A DNA stretch of 64,000 bases from Datnioides undecimradiatus (Eukaryota; Chordata; Actinopteri; Lobotiformes; Datnioididae): contig WARS01000065.1 in NCBI GenBank assembly GCA_008933995.1, forward strand, positions 2,670,612 to 2,734,611, read 5' to 3'. Below the pieces are notes generated by a model that saw only the letters and a list, made by a program, of their open reading frames with translations, ran no database searches and was not told the DNA's origin. The position numbers were made by a program, and so were the translations under genes. Position 1 is the stretch's first letter; every line of letters starts with the position of its first letter. This document shows positions 28,201-43,200 of the stretch, piece by piece.

Positions 28201-31200
28201 CTGTATTTTAAATTTGATAACTATAACTCTGCAGTGTCCAATGCGTTCACGTTGTTTGCAAGTGAAATACAGTGTTTTATTTGAATGTAATGACACCTAA
28301 AGGCCTTTCTGCTTGTCTTGCAGGGGTCGATCGGGCTTCCAGGTGTCCCAGGTGTTGATGGACAGAAGGTAAGGTTTCTAGTATGAAAAAAAATTCAAGC
28401 AATACATTAGTTTTCTTTTTATCCTTTTGGGAGATTTCATTTAGGGGGGTTATAATATTTTAAGACTCAGGTGGCTTGTTCAGATGGATAATTTTTAAAT
28501 TGCAGCAAACTTATGATTCTTAATTGTGAATTGTGCAACCTTTCTAAGTTTAGCCCAAACATGCTCCCTCACAAAATACAACACATGAAATGGCTCAGAA
28601 AGCCAGCCTCCACCCACACCTGAAAGTATTTTATCTTCAAAGGGCTCACTTTAACATACTTAGAGTTTTCATTAGTCTTTGTGGCCATGTGTTGCACTTC
28701 ATATTTGAAAAGTTCTGCCATGCATTCAGACAATTTCAAACCACTATCCTATTTGGGAGAAATCCCCTGGGCTGCATCTTCAAGTCTTAACCACAAAGTA
28801 GCGTTTCGAGCCGCCTGTGAATCTGCTCACACTCTCAGCTCATTTCTGCATTTGATTCTCAGAGCGAATAAAGGAGACACAGTGCAGGTGTTGCACAATG
28901 GGGGGAAACGTGGAATCATAAACACCAGAACAAATGACGGTACAAGTGATGAGAATGAATGGGGAGATGATATGAGAGGCACCATCCTTCAAATCTCAAA
29001 CATGCATTTACAAAGATATAAGCGGAGAGAGGCACGCATAGATGTAATAGGAACCAGAGTAAAGAAGTTTCATTTTGGAGTGAAAGCCATACTGACTCTG
29101 GAGACAGCAAAAGCTGAAGGCCTAATTCCATACTTGTGTAAGGAGTGGGGTTTGCCAGCACCCATGAAATAGAACTCCAATGCTGTGCAATGCAGTCATA
29201 AAACAGAATCTGTTATGGTATGTGACTGTCACTCATGCAGAAAGTTGGAGTCTAAAGCAGCAAAGGCTGCTCTGCCAGCAGTGGCAGGTTGACTGGCAGA
29301 CATCATATTGATCTGACATAGATATCCGCTAAAAGGGGAGGATCACTAACGCAAACCTTATCAGCCTCGGTTTAGGAGTTTTTTAATCAGACTCCATCAT
29401 CATTATGGCAATATATCATTGCCATTATGTCAATGAGTCCCATATGTAGACTGATAGATGACACAAGATTCCAGCATTTATGAAGAGTTTTACCACCAGT
29501 GTGTAGCTGAAAGGGACATTCTCCATGCACAGATGCTACATGGTGATATTCCCACAATGCCTCTGGAAAATAAAGCATTATGAGAAAAATGAAAATTGTA
29601 CGAAACTGGAAAAAAACCCCAGCAATATACAATAACCAAATTTTGCTTCCAGTATGGCAGGTAACAAACAGCCTATTGATGTGTATTGATGTGTAATTTT
29701 ATTTACATAATAGATCATTTTATTTTCTATTCTGGCTTCATGGATTAGCGTCATCCACTTAAAGCTATCTCTGTGGGTTGAGAAAGCTGCTGCTCTTCTA
29801 AAAGGCTAATGATGTGGTAGGTTTGCAAAGATCAGGAGGTTAATTGTTTCTGGCAACCGATGGATTGAGGTTGGTTTCTCAGTGAGCACCACAGTGAACA
29901 GGGCTTCAGACTCACGCTAACAACGGGCTGGCATTCATCACATGGACTTGGCTTTTCTTCTTCTTCTTCATGTTCAGAACCAAACCAGAGATAATTAAGC
30001 TTATAATCAGCTTGTTTATCCTCTCTACTTTCAGACTTAGTTTGCAGTTCAATATTTGATCTTTGAACTTTTTTGTAGAAGTTTATGGAATTTATTCAGC
30101 CCTAACGTGGAGAGTCCGTTTGTCTCAATATAATTAAAAACATTATCCATCCTATCAACTGCTCCATTATCAACTGCCCTGCAAATGCATAACACCTGTG
30201 CAATGATGACACAAAGTTAACCTCAGTTAAGGTTAGAGGTTATCTCTTTTTGGTTAAAAAAAAAAAAAAAGTATCTCTTGACCTGAAATCAGAGTTCCCA
30301 TTGCTGAATTAGCACACTGAATGCAGCCACTGTGTGTGTATGTTATGCTGTCCATAGGGGGATGTTGGCATCCCAGGACTGGACGGTATCCCCGGAGCCA
30401 AGGTCTGGTACGCACACATTCTGTGTGCTCTTATTCTTGTAAATTCACTGCGGTCATAATCTTTTTTTATTGTTTTAAAGTCATTTATAATTTTCCATCT
30501 CTTGCCATCAAAGAATCATCCTCCTGTTTTAAGTGTTGGACATTTTTGTTGCTATTTTTTCATCCCGATTTGTCTTCTTATACATATTTTAATTCATCTG
30601 ACTTTAGAAAACATATGTACAATACATGTACAATATATAAATTTGTGGTAGACCTTCTCACTTGTTATTTGTTTGAATATCGTATTTGCATGATCTATAT
30701 TTGCCACATCAGTAAGAACATGTTACCTTCAGCTATCAATACGTGTCATTAAATGTAGATGTACATAAAGGTTTTAATTAATTGAAATTTTGGTGAAACA
30801 ACACTGTTAGTTAGATTCTGGCCTGTTAATGTTGACAACTTTCAGTAACAACTGTGTAAGATTTTAAAAAAAATGCTGATAGCTCAGGGTCTGTCTGGGG
30901 AAAAAGCAGCCATAACACAAGAGGCTTTCCATAATCTAACATGAATTTAACCCCAGATACAATCTGACCCTTAGTGGCTGCAATAATTCCCCAACTGAAG
31001 CCAACTCCCCCTGAGCTTTTCTGTCTTTAACACTCTGCTTTCTTTCCCAACAGGGTGAAATGGGAGAGCGAGGTGAAAAGGTAACCCGCTAATTCAAGTC
31101 GGCAAACGTTATTGTTAGCATCAGTCATGATATCCCACCATGTGTTGGAACAGCCGTCACAATAAAATGACGGCAGCTCTGCTTTTACTTCACGCAGCTC

Positions 31201-34200
31201 CAGTTTGTTTTGTGGGGTTTTTTCGTTCAAAGGTGACTCCCTTCTGAGATCTGGCCATCAGTGAGTCAGTGATTCAATGAGTCACTACAATTGAACCCAA
31301 TTTCTCCAACAAGGCCTTGGAGGAGGCCACAAAACTGAACCCACACAATAGCCTCAGTGTGGGAAAAGCAGCCTTATTCTCTCCATTCCCTAATTCTAAC
31401 GATGCCTTGATCCGTTGTCATTGGACAGCAGCGGGTGGGAGGTGTGAACCGAGTCGCGACAGCTAGACAGGCTGGGGAGGGAGGTGATGACTCAGTGTTC
31501 TTCATCGACCACAAAACTTGTCGTCAGGCAGTTGTTCTGAGTCGCAGTTCTAAGTTTTTCTCCAAATCAGAGACTTATTCCCCAGCACACCTGGTTCCCT
31601 GTAATAATAAGGCTGCACAAGTACATTGCCAATCTCCTAGCAACCAGCACTTAAAGTGTCATGGGTGTCCTGTGGAGAATTAGCTGCATGTAAATAACAG
31701 CTCGATAGAAACTGCTTCTGAAGGTGATTGCGTTGTGAATTTAGTATATTTAGGCCTGAATGGTCTGATGAGGTGGATTGGTTTCTACATTATTTCATGG
31801 TTTAAATAAAGAAGAAAATATCAGAGAAAAAGTCAGAAAAAATAAACAATTGCTACGGCTGAATATGTTTCTGATCCTATTTCCAATCTGTTTAATCATA
31901 TTGAGTCCCTCTTGATGTGTCCTGCAACCCTCAGGTCACAGCTTTAAAATACTAAAAGTTCTTATTTTAAGAGGAGCCAGATCTGTTAACGTAAACTGCC
32001 TTTGTTCCTCAAGTAAAGAGCCAGCAGGCAAATGTAGGAAACAAGTTTTTTTTGTAGTCCTGACTCAAAGCTAGTAGCCCTTTACACTTCTAACTGAGGA
32101 ATGACAATGCACTGAAACAGATGGACGCTTGATGCCAGGCACAGTGCTTGGCGTAGTAAATTTTAATGTTCTCCTCAAGGACACAACCTTTGATTTCAAA
32201 TCCTTGGAACTGCTTTGCATTGTGTGACTCACAATCTATTAGGATATCATTTACCTAATATAAAATCATGTGGATTTATCAAAAGTGAAATGATGAGCTC
32301 TCTGCCAAAGACAGCAGTGGAATACGCTCCAAAGTACGGCGAGCTTTTATTTCGAGAGGAGCCAAATATGTTAACATAAATTGCTGTTTTTGGCTTTGGT
32401 TGGTCAATGAAGAGCCAGCAGGGAGATTCAAGACAACAATGCTAGTTTCTAACTGAAATAAAGGATTGTTTTAGAAGCACAGAGGTTTTTACAGTAGGCT
32501 CATTTTGTTGAACATATCATCACAAGGATGATATTCTCCATTAGGACAAAACTTGTCATTTTGAATTCTTGTGTTTGCTCTTATCTGACTCGAGAGTAAA
32601 AGGACAAAGGGTGTCATATGTACAGATTGTAAAGCCATTGAGGGCAATTGTCATCTGTGATTCTGGGCTATATGAATACAAATCGGCTTGACATGACTTG
32701 GAATGTCTGTGCAACATTTCATGGCAATCCATCAAATAATCACTGAGATATTTCAATCTTAACCACAAATGTTGTCCTCATGGAGGCGCTAGAGGACCCA
32801 CGGGGTCACGGGATCACCAAAGTCATTACGATCAATTGTGTGGGAACTGCCTGTGTTGAGATATTTCAGTCTGGACCACAGAAGTCGACTGACAGGCCAA
32901 CTGACACTGCTATCCACCGAGCCACAGTGCTCGTGTGCCTAAAAGCAGCAGTGACTTTCATTTCACTATTTCACTGAGATGGAAAGGTTGTGAATTTAAG
33001 ACTGATGTTCTACACAGTTGACTCCAGACATTTTGGACCTCCACAGTGCCTTACGTCACCTGAAATGTGCCATATTTGAACCATGTGTGATGACTCAGCT
33101 AGTGACCAAAGCGAATTAAACATGTACAGCAATGGTACAATGTACAGGGCTTCCAAGCATCCATTACACTGTTTTACAGGGTAGTCAATCACAGCAAAAG
33201 AAAAATTGTCAAAGTCCTACTGTGCATGTTTAAACAATCTGGCAATCTTGTTTAAGGCCTTTTGTAAATTTTAGCTTCTCAGCTATGTCATTTCTTCTGC
33301 CTTGACACATTCTTGAGATCAACAGACTGAATATGAGTAACTCTGTGATTTCATCACAGGGCGATATGGGTGAAGAAGGACCGAAAGGTGATATAGGAGA
33401 GAAGGTACGTAAATTCAACTTCACCTTTCATTCTCTTGGAACTTGCACAGAAGAACAGCGGGGTCTGGCTGTGGCCAGTAAACATGAAAAAAAGGTTAAT
33501 GTTAGCCATCTGAGAGGAGATCTGTGGAGAAGCAACTGAGGTCAAGTGCCATCAGCTGTAGTCAAGGCTGCAGAACAGCAATCACCCTGGCACTTGATGC
33601 ATCCTTTGTGCTTAATGTGGGCTTAATTACTATGCTATGCTGACGCTACATTTTCTGGTTGGATGGCTCCTGCATTAATTTGGGACCATTTATCATCAAG
33701 ACAGCTTGTCAAGTTTGGATCCATTTCCAACAAATGGCAGAGTGGAGCTTTGCTGGACAGACTTTTCAGAGCAAAAGTAATAGATTCATGTTTCTGTCCA
33801 AAAAAGCTTTTGTTTTCTGGGAAAGTTTTTTTTTTTGTGTGTGTGTTTTTTTGTTTTGTTTTAGTCCACTGACATCATGTCCAGAGGCAAATTATGCAGC
33901 CTATCCAGGACCTGGTGCCGCTTTTGCTGTCATTATATTGTTAAAGCAGCATTTATGAAAATAGGGCACAGCCTTATTTGTATTGGGCGACCTCTTGACA
34001 AAATTTGGGCCTCTTTACATTTCAGACACGAAGCAATTATGGATCAAAATAAATTGTTCTTTGAAAATGCCGATTCAGCTTCTCATCAGCCCATGTAAAA
34101 ATTGCTCACACTTCTGGGAAAAGATAAAGCTTCTTCCTGGAGTTGCCAAAAAGCGGTGAGACAGTTGCTAAGAACAGACAGCGGACACACAATACTGAGA

Positions 34201-37200
34201 TTTCCTTTTTTTTTAGACACAGGAGATGCCTCTTTTTGCTGGAAACACTGAGTTAGATATGAAAACAAAATATAACTGATAGACCAGCGTCGAAGTAGAA
34301 GCAGTGTGCTCAAAATGTCACTGCCAATTTATTGCTGTTCAGCAGAGAACAACTTTGATAACTTCTCATTTTATGGGTACTCTGGTTTTTAAAAGACTGC
34401 CGAACACGGCTGCCAAGAAAGACACCGTTTGAGGGAAACAGATGCAGGATATCATCTGTGGAAAATGAGTGAACAAAAAGGAAAGTGGAGGGCGATAAAA
34501 CTTTGCAGCTCGAGCACCGCTTTGATCTGGTCTACCTTAATGCAGTAAAAGCGAAAAAATGGATTTTGGCTGCAGGAGTTTAAAAAAAAAAGAAAGAAGA
34601 AAAAATGAGGAATGGAGTACCACAGGGATTCAGACTTCTGTAGCTATTCACCTGCCACTCATTCTGCAACAGCATATTCATGTAGTTTGCAATAAAAAGA
34701 GACAGAAAGTGGTGTAAACCCTGGAAACACAGATTTTTCATTAGTAGGGATGGGATTACCTCATCTTGTCCCATCGTCAGTGTCGCGATCTATAAGTGTT
34801 TTTAACATAGTGCACATATGGCAGGGATAATTACTTTTAAATCAAGATATAGCTCAGTATACATCCAGATGAGTTTACCATATGTCAGACAGCAAGGATT
34901 GATTTTTCAGCGCACGTGGGGGGAAAAAGTGTCTCCTGCGTGCTCATACACACTCACACGGAGTCTCCCGTCATCACTGTTGTGTGTGTGTGTGTGTGTG
35001 TGTGTCTGATCAATTACTATTCTCTGATATTGTTGCTGCACTGGTGGAAGAAGAAACCAGAGAGAAGAGAGGACAGAGGAGGGGAGTGGGGAACATCTTT
35101 AGTCTTCCATGTGGAAGATGCCAAAGTTAACAATACACAGCACGCACTGCGGGGAATATGCGGTAACACGGGGTGAGAGGTGAGGCGGAGAAAGCTTCGG
35201 TATGGCGAGCACGGAGACCTCAGGGAGTGCAGAGGGGCGAGGGGAACAGCGGTGCAAAGTGTCGGACCGCGCTTTGCATGACACAAAGCGAGACTGTTTT
35301 GATGGCGGGGGATCTGCGGAGTGTGAAAGGGACTAAATGACAGGATGTGCGCACTCTGGTGCAGGCACGCTCCTGCTTAGACACACATCTAAATGCACAC
35401 GTGCTTTACTCCACATCTTAAAAGACACAATCTGTTGCTCTCTGGATAGTGGTGCATCATATTTTAAGCTGGTCATATATTTTGGATTTAGGACTATAAA
35501 CCTTGTTTCTTAAAAGTGAACAGTATTTATGTACTTTGCTGCTCACTGCTCTTTATAGTATACATTTATGTAACGCATTACCTGCTGCGTTGCTTTCATA
35601 AGCCATCATTAACTCTGATGAGAAATGTTTCCAACAGCCTCTCCATGTCCATCTTTGGCCTCATTTAAAACAAATCATTACCACAGTTAAAAGCTTTAGT
35701 TCTAAACCATTTACCTCGGATGCATTCTGCCTAAGTATTTAACTAGCTGTGAAATTAACTGTGACTCTCTGCGTTGGAAACGTCGGGTTTCAGAGATAGG
35801 GGGGAAAAAAACTCAAGTAAACTCTTGAATTGTTTTTGGGAACTTCCAGGCCCTTGGCTCCGGCCGGTGTGGCACAGCGGTTGGTATAAGTTTTGAATCC
35901 TGAGATCCGGTCCAAGCTCTTGTGAACTGGCCGCGTTTCAACTACTGGCAGGGCCTCTCTGCCCTGGGAGCCAATCATCATCTGTGTTGCCTCACATATA
36001 TTCTAACTCAGTGACTGAGGTCGATATTCAGCTGAGGCCGCTAAATTTGGTCATCTTTACTAATGGCTATAATATGAAGTGGGAGTCATGTTTTGAGGGC
36101 TGTGGTGACATTTAATGGTTACATTTGTCACAACTCTGTCTCGGCTTCACTGCTCGCTGATTAATCCTCTCCATCTCATTCGCTCTCGCTAGGCAAACAG
36201 CTGGAAAATGGCCTGATTTACTAAGTATACGTTATGAGATCTTCATGCTATTATCTTTAAATGGCAATATGCAGTGACAGTTCTGGGAGCCTATAATGAA
36301 GTGGGGCTGTGGTGACAGCTCTCCATCCTGCTCTGCTCTGCGGTTAAATCACAGGCTGTTGCCTCGCCATGGTAATTGGCCCAATTGGGACATTTCGGCA
36401 CTCTGTGCCACACCTCAGCTTACCTCCCAACTCCACCACTTTTTCCATCTCATAGTACTTCATTTGGATTAGATTAAACTCGTGAAAAGTCTCACTTGGT
36501 TCTTGGGCTTGGTGTTACTTGTGTTAGGTCCGTCCTGACAGAAAGCGTCAGCGGGGTTTATGAGTTCAGCAGGAGGGGAGTGAGGTGTTAATTGCTTGTG
36601 TAGCATCCTCTGACACTTGTTTTCACATGTCATAGTTGCTTCTTGATTAAAAGTGTGTGAACTGTGCTGCAACTTATTATTTTTTACCATATGAGCTCCT
36701 GATGGTCTCATGCTGCTGAGATTAATAATAGAGAAAAAGTTAACAATGCGTCCATCTAGTCCATAGCTTATGACTTCGATTATGACTTTAACAGGGTGAG
36801 ATCTTTTGTACTCTCCTTTTTGTAAGAGGTAACAATTAAGTACAGATGTCCGGCATTCTTACATACCCATCCCTGCCAAAAAGCAACAGGTGAAAACCAG
36901 TTCTCGCTTTGATCTTTGTTTTGTTGAAACAATTATTCAGTCAGGACACAAAAAAGTCAGAATAATTGGCCTCTATATAAAGTTTCCTTTTTTTATTATA
37001 ATTTTTAGGTCAACCACAGCATGACATCCATGTTGTTTCTTAGGTATTTGACCAAAAACATTTTCACTTCATCATGCCACGTCATTTGTCTTCTATAATG
37101 AAATGTGACGAGCCCGTTTACACAGCTAACTGTAAAAGTTCATTCTCTTAGATCTCCTGTACCCTCATATAAAATATAGAAGAATGAAGCCATATAAAAA

Positions 37201-40200
37201 TAGGAGTGATAAGTTTTCAGATAGGGATAGAGGCACCCTTCGGTATGCAACAAAGCCCAGCTGTAAACAGTAACCCAGTTTATTGTCTGCAAAAAAAAAA
37301 AAAAATTGCCGCAATTAAACATGCCTTGTGTGCTATGCATCGTAATGACTCCCATAAAAAGCTGAGGGTGAGAAGCATTCCTTCAGCAACTTCTGAGCAC
37401 AAGGCGTATGTGTAGAGAAACCACAGAGTCCACACCAGAGCTAAAGACCCAGTCTCTTTCTCCCCGCTCGCTTTTCCCACCAACCGCCCATAATTACGCT
37501 TATTGGCCCCTTGTTTTATGTATGTTTTTACTGTACAGTGCAGAAGTAACGCAGTGTATAGGAAAGGGCCTGGTTTCTGGATGTCTGGATGACTTTGTTG
37601 GAAAAGTGTGATATGAGTAGCTCTGTCTCATTCTAGTTCAATACCTAACCTGTGAGCTGGAATCCTTAGGAAAGTATATCTGTTGAGCCCCTTGTGGATT
37701 TCTTCCATATAATGTTGGATTTCATTTTGTTATCAATGTACAGCCGCCCTCTGTGTAAAGTGTAAAAGCAACAAATTCATTCCCAGCATTCTAGGTATAG
37801 AAATGCTGTGTCACGGTTTCAGGGAGGAGGTACATCCAATCTGAGGGCTACTTGGAAAAGCAGACAATCTGCCTTTTAAAGTATCTAATCTTGCCCGGGA
37901 GCAGTTGCATAATTATGTTCTGTATTATTCAGGAAAAAATTGGCTTCTGTAATTGCACAATAATATTTGTTTCTGTTGTGACCTGACAGAAACTCACACA
38001 GAGCCTTGTAATAAGCACTTTTGGACAGCTTTCCTTGTTGTGCCTTAATCATTTCTGTTTTACCTTTTTCTCAGGGAGATGCAGGCTCCTCTGCAGCAGG
38101 CATCAAGGTGAGAGCTAAGCTAACGACTTTTCTATATATTTGATTGGCGTCAGGAATCGCTTTCATCTGCTGTTCTTAGGTTCAACTTACGATAAGTGTT
38201 GACTCTTGTCAGTAAATGAAATAGGTTGGCATCACACCGGTCAACCAGATGTTTCCATAGAGATCATTTGTTGATGATTTTCTCTTACTGATTCCTCCCG
38301 GTGTAAGCGTGAACCTACCCAACTAAAGCAACTTGCTTATTCATTACCCATTTAAAGTGTAACAGCAATGCGATGACATATTTGTCCTGATACTTGATCT
38401 ATGAGCTGTTTAACAGTAATATAAACTTTACATCTTGACAAAATGTCAGTACCACAAATTACTTACATGATGCACAAACATAACCCAATCCACCCAAGAA
38501 GCGAAATGAAACGTCTTTGCATGTATTACAGGGTGAACCAGGAGAGCCTGGACGAAGTGGACAGAAGGTAAAGATTGTACTTTGCCACACTTTGCTCTTT
38601 GATACACGGTAGCTAGGTTGTAGTAAATAAATAGAAATAGATTCAGCAGTGAAGTAGTCTAGTTTTAATCATACGGACCAACTATATTATGTTGCATATA
38701 TAATTTTTGTTTACTGTTGGTATCTGTAGATACAATGGTATCTGTATTGATAAGTGACAATGGAAATGAAATATTCAATTATGCAGCAACAGTATACTCA
38801 GTAGCTATCTGAATATGTTCCTTTATTTTTCATTACTATGAATACACACATCTTAACAAGTTTAAATGCAGATGGTGAAGCTCTGGTCTGTTGTGCAAGA
38901 TTAAATAGTTTGGAGAGGAGCATTCCTAACTCAGCTGAATCTCACTGTTCAAAGTATACAGGGTGGTTGCACATGGGGGGTCCTCACTTAGCAGAACCAA
39001 CTCAGTGCTCCAACTCATTTTACATTTACTTTGGCTCGATACTTGTTTTGAGCCGGTATAAGGTCCCAGATATCATTCTATCATACTGGATATACTCAGT
39101 CTTTTGTTTTTTTGTAACCTGCACTTGTCAGAGTCTAAAACCACCAGGTCATGCCATTACTACGCTCTGCACCAGCCCAGCTACACAAGATTTTGTTGTT
39201 AATGATGTTTGTTGGTATGACCTCTCTCCCCCAGCCAGTTTTCAACACGCTTTCCAGGCCAACAAAGGAAAATCGGAAGAATATTGTTAAAGAAACAGAT
39301 GAGAAACTAATAAAACAAGCATGCAGCAGAAGAGGAGCTATTTTCCTTCAAAATAAAACCCATTACTTGTCCCTTGACCAGACTGCTGCCGAGATTGCAC
39401 CAGTGCTCCTTCTAATTACACATTTTAATCCCAAGAGCTGCACCCCATTAATTTCCCCTCTCTCCTCTCTGTTTGGACAAACTGGTTCCTGACAGACAGA
39501 AGGGCTTTTAGCAAATGTCTTTTTTTTCCCTGCTGTGCTGCAAAGAAAACACTCGTGGCCTAACTCTTTTTTTTTTTTTAATGCTTTATCTTATCTCTCA
39601 TTTTGCAGCCACTCTGCTTGTGCTGACACACTTACAAGTTGTATTTCTCATCAAAAAGAGAAGCGATCACAAGATTGAGCTGACGTTCCCCATTAAATAT
39701 TGCCGTTGGAGGGCAATCAAGTGTTGGTGAAGTAGTAGTCCGCAAGAAAGACTTTTATTCATTAGTTTTACAATGCTTTCATTAGCCACAATGGAAATTT
39801 ACAGCCCTTTCTCTGATCCCCTGAGCGCCATTACAGTTGATCATTCTCGTGCGGTGCTAATCATTTCTTTTCATATGCCATAAATACAATGGTCTTAATA
39901 GAGCGTTAAATTATCCAGACACAGAAATTTTGTTTTGAAAGTCTCACAGAGGCGTCACAAGGGACTCGACCTCTGATTTTTCCACCGTTGAATCAAATGA
40001 CTGTGCGTTACTCAAGCTTGCATGTAATGGGAGTCTGCAGCTCTCAACTTGACAATGACCCGACCTTGGTTACGGAGAAATAGGCCAACTCTCGACTTCC
40101 AACACTGCCAAACTCTAACGACCTTGAAGCCACGGCAACTCTCTCAAACAGCTTTTGCAACTTTAATCCAAAGTATCTGACAGTTGTTCCTTCCAGAAAC

Positions 40201-43200
40201 CAGAACTTTTCACACCTGCCCAAACCAATAAAATCATAAAAATAAAACTCCAATGCACTTCGTGAAGAGTTGAGTGTTATAACAAGCACTAATCACGCCG
40301 TCAAGCCATGGCTGCATGAGTTGGTTTGAAAGTGCATGTGCAGTACCTTCTGCTAGTGCTTACCGCAAGCAAATGACAGTCAACATACACTCACTGAGAG
40401 CAGGCCACTTTTCAGAATTACAGCAGCTTGATAGCCAGAGAAAACACAAATAGAAAATAAAGTGTCGAGCTAATAGAACCCCAAAGAGCCTACAAATGAG
40501 GCTTGACTCAGCTTAGCTTGGCTTGGCTGTAACATGTCACACTCTTCCTGTGTAGGGAGAGCCAGGACTTCCAGGGCTGCCTGGACTCCCAGGGATAAAG
40601 GTAAATGCTTCGCTGTTTTTGTCCCCAGTCATTCCCCCGCTGTTGTCCCTGTCCATCCCCGTCAGCCCGTCTGTAGCAGAGTTCAGAGTGAAACTCAGCG
40701 GACCTATCGTCATCCCTCATGTATGACAAATTAAGGTCTCACAGTCTTTGCTTTCCTGCTGAGTAGGGTTTGTACTTACTTGCTCCTGCTTGAGTGGCAG
40801 AAGCACAGTAATGCCGGTACACTCAGTGCGGCAAAATGTAGAGCTCAGACAAACTGACAGAACCAAATAGTCGATGCCTTTGATCTGAAACACGCCAGAA
40901 TTCAGCTAGAAAACGGTCTCATTATGGTTTGTGAATAGCGCAGAGGTCTATGAATTAATGATTGGAACAACTTCAGTCTGCTTCCTCGAAGTGGCATCAA
41001 GAGACTCGGTGTAAACTGTGACAACACTACTGCTCATTAAGGAGAGGAAGTTTGAAATTTCTGAAAGAATACTTTTATTATTTCAGTTAAGGTGCTCTCT
41101 TTTTTTTACTGTATCATCAAAGATGAACAGCAGCTGGTGAACTTAATGCACAAAAGGCACATAATTCACTGCCATCTTATGCTTGAAGAATAACAACCAC
41201 CTCAATGTATCTCATGGTCATTAGCTTGAAATATAACACGTGAATGCAAGGAATGCTCACACGGGCATGATGAGATGATGCTTGTTTCTGCTTTGATTTT
41301 GTTTTTCTCCTTTTGTGTGCTTGTAATGTGCCAGTCTTGTAAAAAGCCTTTTCATTTTACATTTTATATACTCCTGTTTTTACTTAAGAGGCCTGAACGC
41401 TTGATGGATTCTAACAATATTTTGCTAACGTAGCACTCGCTGGTTCCGAGCTCGGCTTGTACTTTGTTCTGCTCTGCATTCTTGGCTGTTTATCCAATCC
41501 AAGTCTAAAAGTTTGAGAAGCAAGCGTCCATTACCCCTCCAAAGCCTTCCAGTGTGCCCAAACTACTGTAGGAGGGAACTCTGGTTGCAGATGGTGAATT
41601 AATACATTCCAACTGAGTTATTTCACAATCAAATGTAATGTAAATCAAATCAAAGTGTCACACCTCATACTGGAAGCTCACTACTCCACAAGTGAATGTG
41701 CAAATGCACAAAAAAAAGCTTCTTCATAAGTGGCAGAGGACCTGGTTTTTGCACACACTTAAGCAGAACGCTTGTGTGTGCTCTGATGAGTTCCTAACAA
41801 GGTCAGTCGTTACGTCTATTAAGGCTCATAAGTAGGAGTCGTTAATGGCTGTGAAACCAGTGGCTAAATTAGCAGGCTACTGATAATTTGCGTCTGTGTG
41901 TATGCGTGTGATTTATGCATGTCCCAGAGTTGCGTGTTTGCGCGCATGTGAATGTGCGCGAGGAGTAAGCGCATGCCTGTCATTTTGAATATGTTTGGCC
42001 ATGCATCCTGTGTATGTGTTTGGCGCTCATTAGCAGCGGGTGGAGGTAGTGCTACATCAGAAATGCTCTGTTGAAAAATGAGTAATATTTGGGGTTTTTT
42101 TCTTTTTCTTTGTCAGGGTGAGCCTGGATTCCTTGGTCCCCAGGGAGAGCCAGGGCTTCCAGGACTCCCAGGAACTAAGGTGAGGCCACTTCAGCTTTTC
42201 ACAGTAGTCTTGTTTGTCTCAGTGTGAGAGCACACCTACACTTCTCTGCACACCTACACTAAGTGACAGAGTGCATATTTCATACCTCTGACAATGAGTT
42301 ACAACAGCTATGGCAGATTTTTATCACATCCCGTCACTGTGATTGCCATTGAAATCAGTAATTCCTTTGAGTTTACGGTCCAGTTATCCATTAGTATCAC
42401 TTTACCAGCGTGATTAAGCCTCCGTTTCTTCAAAATGTCACCTGGAAGTGGTCAGAATGAGCTAATCCTCGCAGCTCCCTTTGAGTCGTGACATTATCAC
42501 ACCGTGGAGCCAGCAGTGATAATCCAGACACACTAGAATTAATGTTCGCATTGTCCTTTCGCATCAAGCTTTTTCCAAATCATTGATAATCAAGGACATT
42601 AGACTTCCATTGTCCTCTGGTATATCTCAGCTGCTTAGTCAGATGTCAGGAGCTAGCCAGCAAAGGAGAAGCACAGCAGCAAACAGATCTTCTGATGTTT
42701 TTGCCTTGTGTTCAGGTCTGCCTACGGGTTTGAGACGACTGGGGTTCCACCTCATTTTTCGGGTGTACTGCTGAAGTCATTTTCAGATTAAGAGTCTGTA
42801 GGTTTATTTTCAAGTCTGTGTCATTAAGATATCATTATTAGGCAGTTATATGAAGAGAAAACCAAACCCTAAATGGCTCAACACTGCTGAATAATGGTTG
42901 TGTCCCACTTGGTTTTAAGTATCAGCATTAAGTAGTAGAGATTGTGGGCTCTGACTTATACCACATCCCCCTCTATTGGCCATTTTAAGCCACTTCACAT
43001 TAACAGATGATGCACACAACTATACAACAAAACAACATATAAAGCTGAAAGACAAATATGACAAGATGCAAATGTATTTTGGGGGATTTTGTTCAAAATA
43101 ACATTTTAACCTTCCTGAGGGTCACAGTCTACGAGGAAGGCAGATTGTCCTGACTCAGCTTAAATATCTATGATTCACTATGTAAATCTGTTGAGTAAGC

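Larger units (their letters stand above)
31081..33359 (+). other. col25a1 intron containing several repeats
   Basis: About 2.3 kb. No exon. Holds a diverged direct-repeat pair (31959-32030 and 32343-32424) and a recognisable fish interspersed repeat (32690-32945). Confidence 0.75.
33405..38074 (+). other. col25a1 intron, about 4.7 kb
   Basis: No exon recognised. Contains a (TG)12 repeat, a GC/CpG-richer patch (about 35130-35330), a tRNA-like SINE-head candidate with a hairpin (35862-35966) and a 15-A run at 37291-37305. Confidence 0.7.

Noticed and set aside
28681-29172. 163-codon + strand ORF
   Set aside because: Intronic, no collagen triplets or known domain; the length is expected occasionally by chance.
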